Assembly: GCA_009761415.1 (NCBI GenBank)
Contig: QUOL01000002.1
Location: 2,728,001 to 2,792,000, forward strand
DNA: 64,000 nt
Reading direction: 5' to 3'
DNA from: Sarcomyxa edulis
Taxonomy: Eukaryota; Basidiomycota; Agaricomycetes; Agaricales; Mycenaceae
The notes below the pieces were generated by a model. That model searched no databases. It saw only the letters and a program-made list of their open reading frames with translations, and was not told the origin of the DNA. Positions 36,494-48,018 of this stretch are shown one piece after another (within the stretch, counting starts at the first letter, position 1; each line of letters starts with the position of its first letter). Made by a program: the position numbers and the translations under genes.

Positions 36494-38838
36494 TCATTGG
36501 GATTCCTCATCACTTGAGCTAGTCATTGCTATTCGATAGTCACCAGAACTGTCTGACATATCGGGCGAGTATCTCAAGCGGCTGCTGGAGAAAGGGCTGC
36601 GGGATACAGATCGTCGGACAGCCTCGCCGTCCAGAATCAGAATGAAAAACTCATGTTCCTCACGAATAGCATCCTCCGACGAGTTCATGAGGGCTCTGTC
36701 AAAGTCTATGATGGAGACCTCGCCACTGTCAGGGTCCACTAGTAAATTATGGCCACGGAGGTCACGGTGCCGAACACCCGTCGAATGGATATCCTCCAAT
36801 ATACGAAGGAACGCAGTGCTGGAAAAACATCGTCAGACTGGGAACTATGAATCGGGAAATCGCAATTACCGTTCATTAGGAGGGATCTCCAATCTGGGGC
36901 CGCGACGTCGAACTTCAGCTTGCTCGTGCCGATCTGACAATGAGATCCCTCCATTGGTCATGATGAGAGCCAAAGTACGTCCTTCCATGTCTTGGAACAG
37001 TCCAAAGATCTTCATGATTCCCTTCACATTAGCAGCTGCCAGGTGACAGTAAATGTCATACTCGCGTTTCATTCTCTTGCGCTGCTCTGCGGAGAATGCA
37101 AATTTTACAACAACATCATGCGTGAGATGTCGTCCATCCGCTGTTTCGAGTTCCAGTTTCGCACCGTGCACAACTCCCGTGGCTCCATATCCAATGTGAG
37201 AAGTGATAATGATATTCATGTATTCATGAGGCTGATGAAATTGTTTGTGGGAAGAGGTCGTAGCATTATGACGTAGAAACGAGGCTGGGGCGGGAGAGTT
37301 ATAGATATCATATCGCAGATAAAACAATGCGAGCTGACGATCTTGCGTTTGCTTGAGAATCTGCAGACGTAAGCACGATACTCAGACATAGTCCTCAAGG
37401 ATTCCAAGCTGACACCTACGTGTGAGATATCAGAGCCGACCCATGGAGCTGCATTGAGTCTTCGGCGTTTTCTGTTTCTCCTAGTGGCAGCATCGGCGTT
37501 GTTGTCTTCGTCAGCGGCACCCTTTGAGTTGAGCTGCTGTAAGGTGCGATCGACAGCATCCTCGAGGGCGGCAATGTAAAGCCCGACTTGTAACTTGCCA
37601 TACGCAGGATGCCTGCAACTGTCGATTTTGATCAATGTCGATAAATAAAGTGTCTGCGTCTTGCGATGACGGATGCCTATACGTTCGAAATTGCCGCAAT
37701 TGAAGACGAGGATGGTCGTATCTTCACGAACAGCTTCCGCCCAGGCCTATAAAAAAGGAAGAAATACATCATTTGCATCGATGAGAAGGAGTTGAGACGA
37801 GCGTACGTGTTGTACAAGGTCAGCCGAGGTAGGGTGTCCATGTTCGCGTTTTCGGCGTCCATCGGCGGTAGATTTGTTGGGGGTCTGAATGGTAGGAGCT
37901 ACACTTGCGTGGAGCAGTGGACGAGTCACTTCCTTCTTCCTCGTTCTTGTAGATCTCTGGGTATTGTCAAATGGAGCACGAGATTTCCGAGCTCGCGTAT
38001 TTCTCAAAGGGCGATCAGCCAATTTGGTAGCAGTCACGATAGTCCAAGGTGGATGTTGCGCGTCAAACATGTCAAAAGAAACGCGGGGCCATGGTAGAGA
38101 GCCCTTTGTGAGGCAGGACTGGAAAATGAAAGGTTCGGACGCGAAACCGTCCATTTCCCTGAGAAGACGCTCTGATTCGTCACACACTGTGTGAAACATC
38201 CATGTCCCCAGCTTTGGTAGACTCTTGAACACGTCAAGCATAGTGCATTCCTTGCCCTCCTGGAGTAGAGGACGTACTGACTCAAGGAATTTAAGCTTTG
38301 GTAATTCGAGAGGGTCGATTTGAAGACTACCGCGGACAGTGTCATATATCCAGAGGGGATCTGATTTTTTGTCTATGCGCCAGACCAAGAAAGTCGACCA
38401 AGCGGAGAGACGAGCAGTAATAGACAGAGTGGATGCTATGGTTCCGCAATACTTTGCGGTCGTACTTTGGTAGATCTCCGCAAGAGACATGGCGCCAACC
38501 ACCGGTTCATCACTTCGTTCGCGAAATCTGCGAGCTAATGCACGTGGAAACTCACGACAAAGAGGCGGTAAGTCATCCAAGGAATCGAGGGCCAAGTCAA
38601 CAGTCTCGGACAAAGAGGACATAAGTGAAGGCAAGATCGTAACACGTTTCAGGATAAGTGAGTCATCCAAATGTTTGTCGTAGAACGAGAGTGGCGAGAT
38701 CAGTGGAGATGGGTCCGGTTCAGGTTCAAGTTGAGAATGGTTCCAGTTTAGAAGAGCCTGCAGTTCTTGATGCACGTTGAGGTTTCGAAGCTCGTCAAGG
38801 GTATATGAGTCTGGCAAGTCTGGAGACTCGATGCGCAT
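36494..38838 (-). CDS. Kinase-like array gene 1 (type A)
   Basis: First member (lowest coordinates) of a tandem family. About 720 residues in four exons. Exon 1 (38838 to about 37807) codes a 340-residue domain I cannot name; it starts MRIESPDLPDSYTLDELRNL, includes ISPLSFYDKHLDDSLILKRV, and ends in a basic Ser/Arg linker with RKSRAPFDN and GRRKREHGH, possible nuclear signals. Exon 2 codes AWAEAVREDTTILVFNCGNF, RIGIRHRKTQTLYLSTLIKI and a second basic cluster (RRNRKRRRLN). Exons 3-4 code the kinase-like domain: glycine loop GYGATGVVHG, Lys in VVVKFAFSAEQ, KREYDIYCHLAAANVKGIMK, HRDLRGHNLLVDPDSG and IIDFDRAL. DFD stands where most kinases have DFG. The last intron is phase 2 inside the Arg of IPPNER. 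Start chosen at the Met conserved in all type A copies, although the frame is open further upstream. Confidence 0.85.
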
Positions 38839-39696
38839 CTTCGAGTGATCTACGGCCCTGATATACAAAATCGTGCTTTCCTGGTCAGCCTGTCGTAGAG
38901 TAACAAGATAGCCTCTGCTCACCTCTTTATCCAGAGCACAACCAGCCTTGTCTAGGTCTCTGGAAGAGACGTTGCAAGCCGCGACGGTGAGAAATTGTGA
39001 GATAAGTGTATGATGACTCAGATTAGCACCCCCGGGCCAAGACAAAGTCACAAAGACACGAAGTCGGATTTGATGCCTAGAGACGGTTGTTTTACGGTGG
39101 TCGATGTGTGTTATAATCGCGATCGCAACCTGAACAGGAGGAGAGTTGGCAGAAAATGTCACAGATTAGGGAGTTCATTTGTGACCCATGAATACACGTG
39201 ACCTGTGTCACATAAGACCCTTTAGTCACGGTACACAACCTTTGAGTACACCCACCGAATCGCACGTTCTACGTAGTGTTCGGCCTATACATCTACTTAG
39301 ATGGCTATATTTTACAAGAGCCAATGAGTATAAGTGTCCATGTCAATTATCCAAGAAAAACCAATGCCGCCAAAATGCCACTCCTGAACTTGCGGTGACT
39401 ATGCCAGGTGTGGACTCGGACAAGGTGTGGAGTGCAAATATGTCTGTAACGTCAAACCCATCACTATCCACTAAGACAATTTCCAATAACAATGTGACTT
39501 CCTCCGGCTCAAGTTCGTTGAAGATTTCATCGAGTGATCCCCAAGTGGAGATAATTCATTTCCCGAAGCCAGTTCTTATATATGTGTACAGTTTCTCAGG
39601 TCAATGTGACGATATTTCGTCCCGGCCAGCGCGTAGTTGACTCCCCGAACGTGCGGAGAAAACAAAATGTAGTAGCGACACAAGTATCGAGACAAA
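38839..39696. other. Spacer between array genes 1 and 2
   Basis: Promoter region of gene 1 and 3' side of gene 2. Most of it is homologous to the spacer 44577-45140, but 39221-39542 (about 322 bases) is missing there; both junctions are at CCC. The plus-strand frame 39188-39640 spans this extra piece and has no homology. Confidence 0.6.
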
Positions 39697-42009
39697 TCAA
39701 GACGATACTAATTCAGATGATGACGGAGTAGTGGACACACCATTTTCATGAGTCAAACCATCCAGCAGCTCGATGAAGTATTCATACTCAAAGCGGATCG
39801 CTTCCTCCGTCGAGTCCCTCAGAGCTCTGTCGAAGTCGATGATATAGACCTTTCCATTATCAGGGTTCACCATCAAATTTTCGGGACGGAGATCACGATG
39901 TCTCACACCCGCATCATGGATGCTCTTCATTGTGTGTAGAAATATAGCACTGGAGAAGAAATTGTCAGACTAGCAATGCAGGAGTTCAGATTTACAGCGA
40001 ACTCACCGTTCAGAAGGCGTGACGGTTGTTAATCCGAGACCACGAAGATGGCCTTTGATACGCCCTTCCCGTTCCCACAACGAAATTCCCCCGTGGGTCA
40101 TGACAAGAGCCAACGTCTGCCCTTCCATGTCCTGGAAGAGTCCGAGAACATCCAAGATCCCCTTCACGTTGGCAGCGGCCAGGTGACAGTAAATAGAGTA
40201 TTCGCGTGCCAGCCTCCGACACTGCTCTTCCGAGAATGCGAGTTTCACAGCAATGTTGTGCGTCAGAAGGTGTCCATCCGTCGTTTCTACTTCTAGCGTC
40301 CCACCATGCAGGACACCGGTAGCTCCAGATGCAATGTACGAAGTAAGGGTGAGGTTTAAATATGTATCTGAGTGGAAAGAGCGTTTGTTGGAAGATGTCC
40401 CGTGACGCAAAAATGACGCCGGAGCAGGAGAGTTGTAGAGATCATATCGTAGATGGATTAACGCGAGTTGGCGGTCCTTGGTTTGATTTAAGATCTGCCG
40501 CAAATAACAGATGGCAATCAGATGCATTCTAGATGACAACACACGTTGACACGACGTACATCGGCGATATCAGGACTTGAACATGCATTGTGAATCGAAG
40601 GAGTGGCCTCGGTTTTGCGACGTTTCTGTTTCCTGATGACAGCGCAGTCTTCGTCAGTATGAGATGTACCAACATTGTCAATTGGCTGTTTCCCTTGTTC
40701 GAGAACATCGGCCTTGAGTCGCTGCAAAGTACGATCGACTGCATCCTGAAGGGCAGCAAGGTAGAGCCCAGTCTCTAACTTGCCATACGCCGGATGCCTG
40801 CAACTATCAATTTTGATCAGCTCCGATATATAAAGAGTCTGAGTCTTTCGATGACGGATGCCGATGCGCTCCAGATTGCCGCAGTTAAGAACGATAATGG
40901 TTGTATCGTTACGGACGGCTTCTACCCATGCCTGGGAGGGTTCAAGACATGTCAGTGTTTGCAAAACAGTCTTTGAAGTATGACCTTACATGCTGCAAAA
41001 GGTCTTGAGGGGAAGGGCTTCCACCTTCTGCATCCTTCCGTTTGCGCGAGAGAGATTTTGTAGGGGGTCGTATGGTCGGAAGGATGCGCCCACGGCGTGA
41101 GTCTCCTTGGGATGGCACTTTATGGCTCATAATAGGGAGGCTCTTCACAGAACCACGGACTTTCATGGCACGAGTATTTCGCCAAGGAGGATCCAGAGAA
41201 GCCTCGCGAATGAGTGAATCTGTTGGAAGGGCCCAAGGCGGTTTCCGAGCATCAAGACTGACTTTGCAGATACGGGGCCCTGGCGCGTAGCCCCTGGTCA
41301 AGCATATCTGGAAAGTACACAAACTGGGGGAGGAGGCAACATCGTCCATTAGCTCGAAGAGATGCTCCACATCGTCTGATGATGTATGGACAATATAGGT
41401 CGCTAACTTGTCAGATCGCTGGTAAATATCGAGCATATTATATTCGCCGTCCTCGGGGTGTTCTGAGCTGAGGATACCGAACTTATCTACAGCTCGATGA
41501 TTGAGCCGGAGACTGCCGTGGACCGTGTCGTATCCCCAGGGTTCTTTCGTTCCGTTATCTGTCGTCCAGCTCAGATAGTTTGACCAGTGGGAAAGGCGAG
41601 CAGCAGGGAAAAGAGTGCATGCGAGTGTACTGCACCATCTGAATGTGGTGTCCTCATAGAGATCAGCTATAGGTCTCGCTCCATCAAGTGGATAACGCGA
41701 TCTGTCATTCCTTTGGCGATCTATTGCATAGGGGAATCCAACACCGAGGGCAGGCAGGTTGTCCAAAGACTCGAGAGCTAGGTCGACAGTCTGAGATAGA
41801 TCGTGAAGGAGTGAAGAAAACGGGACGACACGCTTCAAAAGGAGTGCATCGTCCAGATGTTTGTCGTAGAATGTAAGTGGGGAAGTGACTTGGAATGGAC
41901 GTAGGCGTCCTTTGAGCTTCGGGGGATTCCAGTTCAACATGGCTTTGAACTCTTGATGAACATCGTCAAGGGCATATGAGTTTGGTATGTCTGAAGAATC
42001 GAAACGCAT
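39697..42009 (-). CDS. Kinase-like array gene 2 (type B)
   Basis: Second member, type B. The start at 42009 gives MRFDSSDIPNSYALDDVHQE; the opening mirrors type A (MRIESPD) but the body has diverged: LTFYDKHLDDALLLKRVVPF, ARPIADLYEDTTFRWCSTLA, HGSLRLNHRAVDKFGILSSE, then the linker KSLSRKRKDAEGGSPSPQDL. The middle block keeps AWVEAVRNDTTIIVLNCGNL and RIGIRHRKTQTLYISELIKI. The kinase-like domain has GATGVLHGGTLEVE, IAVKLAFSEEQ, REYSIYCHLAAANVKGILD, HRDLRPENLMVNPDNG and IIDFDRALRDSTEEAI. The basic patch here is RKQKRRKTEA. All kinase catalytic residues are present in the same HRD/DFD form. The tail after the kinase domain is short, Ser/Thr-rich and differs from type A. Confidence 0.84.
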
Positions 42010-42225
42010 AGTATGCGTCAAGCTCGCGATTGCGGACGCAAGTCTGGGCCCAAAATGATTTGGCGCGCGAGTGGTACTAGTAGTATGCATATCGAACTTA
42101 CATTTCGAAATCTCTTGATATAGTCTTGACTTCACTTCAGGACTTCGCGCAGAATCAATATATAAGGATGTTCGATAAGTACATGGTATATTGTTGTGGA
42201 AAAAATTGGATGGTAAAGTGTATTC
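42010..42225. other. Spacer between array genes 2 and 3
   Basis: Shares AAGGATGTTC followed by ATAAGTACATG with the stretch just downstream of gene 1 (36430-36452), and a similar AGGATGTTC lies 3' of gene 7 (51720). The 3' flank of type A genes is therefore copied with them. Confidence 0.55.
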
Positions 42226-44576
42226 TCATCCTGATTCCTCATCACTTGAACTGGCCATGGCTACTCGATAGTCACCAGAGCTGTCCGACATGTCGAAATT
42301 CGGCGAGTATCTCAAGCGGCTGCTCGAGAAAGGGCTAAGGGACACAGATCGTCGGACAGCCTCACCGTCCAGAATGAGAATAAAAAACTCATATTCCTCG
42401 CGAATAGCATCCTCCGACGAGTTCATGAGGGCTCTGTCAAAGTCTATGATGGAGACCTCGCCACTGTCAGGGTCCACTAGTAGATTATGGCCACGGAGGT
42501 CGCGGTGCCTGACACCCGTCGCATGGATATCCTCCAGTATGCGAAGGAACGCAGTGCTGAAAAAACATCGTCAGACTAGGAACTACGAATCGGAAAAGCG
42601 CGATTACCGTTCTTTAGGAGGGATCTCCAATCTGGGGCCGCGACGTCGAACTTCAGCGCGCTCATGCCGGTCTGTCAATGAGATCCCTCCATTGGTCATG
42701 ATAAGAGCCAAAGTACGTCCTTCCATGTCTTGGAACAGTCCAAAGATCTTCATGATTCCCTTCACATTAGCAGCTGCCAGGTGACAGTAAACGTCATACT
42801 CGCGTCTCATTCTCTTGCGCTGCTCTGCGGAGAATGCGAGTTTTACAACGACATTATGCGTGAGATGTTGTCCATCCGCTGTTTCGAGTTCCAGTTTTGC
42901 GCCGTGCAGAACTCCTGTAGCTCCATATCCAATGTGAGAGGTGATGATGATATTCATGTATTCATGGTGCTGATAAGATTGTTTATCGGAGTAAGTCGTG
43001 GTGTTGTGACGTAGAAACGAGGCTGGGGCGGGAGAATTATAGATATCATATCGCAGATAAAACAATGCGAGCTGACGATCTTGCGTTTGCTCGAGAATCT
43101 GCAGACGTAAGCACGATACTCAGACATAGTCCTCAAGAATTCCAAGCTGACACCTACGTGTGAGATATCAGAGCCGACCCATGGAGCGACATTGAGTCTT
43201 CGGCGTTTTCTGTTTCTCCTAGTGGCAGCATCGGCGTTGTTGTCTTCGTCAGCGGCACCCTTTGAGTTGAGCTGCTGTAAGGTGCGATCGACAGCATCCT
43301 CGATGGCGGCAATGTAAAGCCCGACTTGTAATTTGCCATACGCAGGATGTCTGCAACTGTCGATTTTGATCAATGTCGACAAATAAAGTGTCTGCGTCTT
43401 GCGATGACGGATGCCTATACGTTCAAAATTGCCGCAATTGAAGACGAGGATGGTCGTATCTTCACGAACAGCTTCCGCCCAGGCCTATGAAAAAGGAAGA
43501 AATACATCATTTACATCGATGAGAAGGAGTTGAGACGAGCGTACGTGTTGTACAAGGTCAGCCGAGGTAGGGTGTCCATGTTCGCGTTTTCGGCGTCCGT
43601 CGGCGGTAGATTTGTTGGGGGTCTGAATGGTAGGAGCTACACTTCCGTGGAGCAGTGGACGAGTCGCTACCTTCTTCCTCGTTCTTGTAGATCCCTGACT
43701 ATTGTCAAATGGAGAACGAGATTTCCGAGCTCGCGTAGTTCTCAAAGGGCGATCAGCCAATTTGGTAGCAGTCACGATAGTCCAAGGTGGATGTTGCGCG
43801 TCAAACATGTCAAAAGAAACGCGGGGCCAGGATAGAGAACCCTTTGTGAGGCAGGACTGGAAAACAAAAGGTTTGGACGCGATAACGTCCATCTCTTTGA
43901 AAAGACGCTCCGCTTCGTCACACACTGTGTGAATCATCCATGTCCCCAGCTTTGGTAGACTCTTGAACACGTCGAGCATAGTGCATTCCTTGCCCTCCTG
44001 CAGTAGAGGACGTATTGACTCAAGGAATTCAAGCTTTGGTAATTCGAGAGGGTCGATTTGAAGACTACCGCGGACAGAGTCATATATCCAGAGGGGGTCT
44101 GATTTCTTGTCTATGCGCCAGACCAAGAAGGTCGACCAAGCGGATAGACGAGCAGTGATAGAGAGGGTAGAAGCGATGATCCCGCAATAATCTGCGGTCG
44201 TACTTTGGTAGATCTCGGCAAGAGACATGGCGCCAACCACCGGGTCAACACTTCTTTCGAAGAGTCTTCGAGCTAATGCACTTGGAAACTCAGGACAAAG
44301 AGGCGGTAAATCATCCAAGGAATCGAGGGCCAAGTCAACAGTCCCGGAAAAAGCAGGCAGAAGTGAAGGCAAGATCGTAACGCGTTTTAGGATAAGTGAG
44401 TCATCCAAATGTTTGTCGTAGAATGAGAGTGGCGAGATCAGTGGAGATGGGTCCGGTTCAGCTACAAGTTGAGAATGGTTCCAGTTCAAAAGAGCCTGCA
44501 GTTCTTCATGCACGTTAAGGTTTCGAAGTTCGTCATAGGTATATGAGTTTGGCGGGTCTGGAGACCCAATGCGCAT
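42226..44576 (-). CDS. Kinase-like array gene 3 (type A)
   Basis: Near-copy of gene 1. It starts MRIGSPDPPNSYTYDELRNL and keeps the whole exon plan, the DFD motif and HRDLRGHNLLVDPDSG. The kinase N-lobe reads SHIGYGATGVLHGAKLELET and VVVKLAFSAEQRKRMRREYD. Differences from gene 1 are scattered substitutions, for example SVDPVVGAM for SDEPVVGAM and a changed tail after RYSPNFDMSDSSGD. No frameshift or stop is apparent in the exons. The promoter region upstream resembles that of gene 1 for several hundred bases, so regulation is probably shared. Confidence 0.85.
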
Positions 44577-45140
44577 CTTCGAGTGATCTATACGTCTAAA
44601 CACAATCCTGATATGCAAGATTGTGCCTTTCTAGTCAGCCTGTCTTAGAGTTTCGGGACAGTTTCTGCTCACCTCTTTATCGAGATCACAACTAAGTAGA
44701 CCTTGTCTAGGTCTCTGGAAGAGACGTTGCCAGCCGTGACGGTGAGAAATTGTGAGATAAGTGTATGAGTACTCAGATCAGCACCCCCCTGGGCCAAGAC
44801 AAAGTCACAAAGACACGAAATCAGATGAGATGCCTAGATACAGTCGTTTTACGGCGGTCGATGTGTGAAATAATCGCGATCGCAACCTGAACAAGGAGAG
44901 TTGGCAGAAAAATGTCACAGATTAGGAAGTTCATTTGTGACCGATGAATACACGTGACCTGTGTCACATAGGACCCAAGTGGAGATTATTCATTTCTCGA
45001 AGCCAGTTCTTGTATGGTATGTGTACAGTTTCTCAGGTCAATGCAACAAGCGACAATAGTTCGTCCCGGCCAGCACGTAGTTGACTCCCCGAACGTGCGG
45101 AGAAAACAATATGTAGTAGCGACACAAGTATCGAGACAAA
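44577..45140. other. Spacer between array genes 3 and 4
   Basis: Homologous to the spacer at 38839-39696 apart from the 322-base piece present only there. It holds GGGCCAAGACAAAGTCACAAAGACACG at 44788-44815, also found at 39032-39058, about 200 bases upstream of each type A start: a candidate shared promoter element, here only an observation of conservation. Confidence 0.5.
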
Positions 45141-47444
45141 TCAAGACGATATTAACTCAGATGATGACGGAGTAGTGGACACACCAGTTTCGTGAGTCAA
45201 ACCATCCAACAACTCGATGAAATATTCATATTCAGCGCGAATCGCTTCCTCCGTTGAGTCCCTGAGAGCTCTGTCGAAGTCGATAATATAGACCTCTCCA
45301 CTGTCAGGGTTCACCATCAAATTCTCGGGACGGAGGTCACGATGTCTCACACCCGCATCATGGATACTCTTCATTGTGTTTAGAAATATAGCACTAGAGG
45401 AGAAGTTGTCAGACTAGCAATGCAGGAGTTCGGATTTACAGCGAACTCACCGTTCAGAAGGCGTAACGGTTGTTAATCCGAGACCACGAAGATGGCCTTT
45501 GATACGCCCTTCACGTTCCCACAATGAAATCCCCCCGTGAATCATGACAAGAGCCAGCGTCTGCCCTTCCATGTCCTGGAAGAGTCCGAAAACATCCAAG
45601 ATCCCCTTTACGTTGGCAGCGGCCAGGTGACAGTAAATGGAGTATTCGCGTGCCAGCCTCCGGCACTGCTCTTCCGAGAATGCGAGTTTCACAGCAATGT
45701 TGTGCTTTAGAAGCTGTCCATCCGTCGTTTCTACTTCTAGTGTCCCACCATGCAAGACACCAGTAGCTCCAGATGCAATGTACGAAGTAAGGATGATGTT
45801 CAAGTATGTATCTGAATGGTAAGAACGTTTGTTGGAAGATGTCCTGTGACGCAGAAATGATGCTGGAGCAGGAGAGTTGTAGAGATCATATCGTAGATGA
45901 ATTAACGCGAGCTGTCTGTCCTTGGTTTGCTTGAGGATCTGCCGCAAAGAAAAGATAGCAATCAGATGCATTCTAGATGACAACACACGTTGACACGACG
46001 TACATTTGCGATATCAGGACTTGAACATGCATTGTGAATCGAAGGAGTGACCTCGATTTTGCGACGTTTCTGATTCCTGGTGACAGCGCGGTCTTCGTCA
46101 GTATAAGATGTACCAACATTGTCAATTGGCTGTTTCCCATGCTCGAGGACATCGGCCTTGAGTCGCTGCAAAGTACGATCGACTGCATCCTCAATGGCAG
46201 CAAGGTAGAGCCCAGTCTCCAACTTGCCATACGCCGGATGCCTGCAACTATCAGTTTTGATGAGTTCCGATAAATAGAGAGTCTGAGTTTTTCGATGACG
46301 GATGCCGATGCGCTCTAGATTGCCGCAGTTGAGAACAATAACGGTTGTATCGTTACGGACGGCTTCTACCCATGCCTGAGGGATTCAAGATAAGTCAGTG
46401 TCCGAGAAATGGTTCTTGTGATGGTCTTACATGTTGCAAAAGGTCTTGAGGTGAAGGGCTTCCACCTTCTGCATCCTTTCGTTTGCGCGAGAGAGATTTT
46501 GCAGGTGGTCGTATGGTTGGAAGGATGCGCCCACGGCGTGAGCCTCCTTGAGAAGGAGGGCTCTTCACAAAACCACGGACTTTCATGGCACGAGTGTTTC
46601 GCCAAGGGGGATCCGGAGAAGCCTCGCGCATGAGTGTATCTGCTGGAAGGGTCCAAGGCGGTTTCTGACCGTCAAGACTGACTTTGCAGATACGGGGCCC
46701 TGGTGCGTAGCCCCTGGTCAAGCATATCTGGAAGGTACACAGACTGGGGGAGGAGGCAACATCGTCCATTAGCTCGAAGAGATGCTCCACTTCGTCTGAT
46801 AATGTATGAACAATACAGGTCGCTAACTTGTCAGATCGCTTGTAAATATCGAGCATGCTATATTCGCCGTCCTCGGGGTGTTCTGAGCTGAGGACATCGA
46901 GCTTATCTAAAGCCCGATGATTGAGCCGGAGACTGCCATGGACTGTGTCGTATCCCCAGGGTTCTTTCGATCCGTTATCTGTCGCCCAGCTCAGATAGTA
47001 CGACCAGTAGGCAAGGCGAGCAGCAGGGAAAAGAGTGCATGCGAGTGTACTGCACCATTTGAATGTCGTGTCCTCATAGAGATCGGCTATAGGTCTCGCG
47101 CCATCAAGTGGATAACGAGATCTGTCACTCCTTTTGCGATCTATTGCATGAGGAAATCCGGCCCCGAGAGGAGGCAAGTTCTCCAACGACTCGAGAGCCA
47201 GGTTGACAGTCTGAGATAGATCGAGGAGGAGGGAGGAAAACGGAACGACACGCTTCAGAAGGAGTGCATCATCGAGATGTTTGTCGTAAAATGAAAGCGG
47301 GGAAGTGACTTGGAATGGACGTGACCGGCCCTTGAGCTTTGGGGGGTTCCAGTTCAGCATGGCTCTGAACTCTTGATGAGCATCCAGATGGAGTAGTTCG
47401 TCAACGGCATACGAGTTTGGTGAGTCTGGAGAATCGAAACGCAT
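45141..47444 (-). CDS. Kinase-like array gene 4 (type B)
   Basis: Near-copy of gene 2. The start at 47444 gives MRFDSPDSPNSYAVDELLHL, so here the LLHLDAH segment that gene 2 lacks is retained and matches type A's LRNLNVH; gene 2 therefore carries a small deletion near its start. The rest follows gene 2: SFYDKHLDDALLLKRVVPFS, ARPIADLYEDTTFKWCSTLA, CTFQICLTRGYAPGPRICKV, RIGIRHRKTQTLYLSELIKT, HRDLRPENLMVNPDSGEVYI. Kinase Lys, HRD and DFD are intact. The linker before PSQGGSRRGRILP is shorter than in gene 2 (a few residues missing). Confidence 0.85.
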
Positions 47445-48018
47445 AGTAGGCGTCAAGCTCGCCCAAATTACTGGCAAAAGTCTGGGCCAACAATCGTTTG
47501 GAGTATCAGTTGCAATCGGTCCATCCAAGCTAAGCTTGGTGAAAGTACCTTAACAGACACGGAGAAAACAGTGTGTCTCGAGCTCAGCAGAACCAACGAC
47601 CGGGACTGAGTTCAACACAAATTGGGCATCCAAGATCCCCTCGAGCCTCGCGATTAGTGCTAGAGAAACGAGTGGTCGGATAGTTCCTTTGTGATAGAGA
47701 CTGAGCTTCAAGCCAACTTCAAGCTCCAAGTTGAACGTTGAACGTTAACGTTGACGTTGAACTTGAAGCTTGAAGCTGATGGGAACATGTAACGTATTAT
47801 GCACGTGGCGACCGGCCTTGGCCGGGGACGTCGCTGGTGCTCTCGGACTTCGGCCTGTCCGAGCAAAATCTTTTAGGAATCTCTTTCGGAGTCTTTCCTT
47901 CTTCTTCGACTTGCAAGTGTCTCTGGGCATCAAGCACACAAGCTTCAAGCTTGACTCGATTCTCATAGGGATCAGAACTACATCACAGATGTTGTACGAG
48001 TACACGATCGCGAAGGTT
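47445..48018. other. Spacer between array genes 4 and 5 with an imperfect palindrome
   Basis: The first hundred bases resemble the promoter of gene 2. Further on, 47717-47775 forms an imperfect inverted repeat centred on AACGTTAACGTT (47741-47752), with arms built of GTTGAAC and CTTGAAGC repeats. No coding signal is supported. Confidence 0.55.

Noticed and set aside
36642..37276. Plus-strand open frames opposite the kinase-like genes (also at 42290-43014 and 51932-52521)
   Set aside because: They recur only because the minus-strand genes are duplicated; composition and position show they are shadows of the kinase-domain exons.
39188..39640. 150-residue plus-strand frame between array genes 1 and 2
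   Set aside because: No homology, and most of it lies in the piece absent from the homologous spacer.
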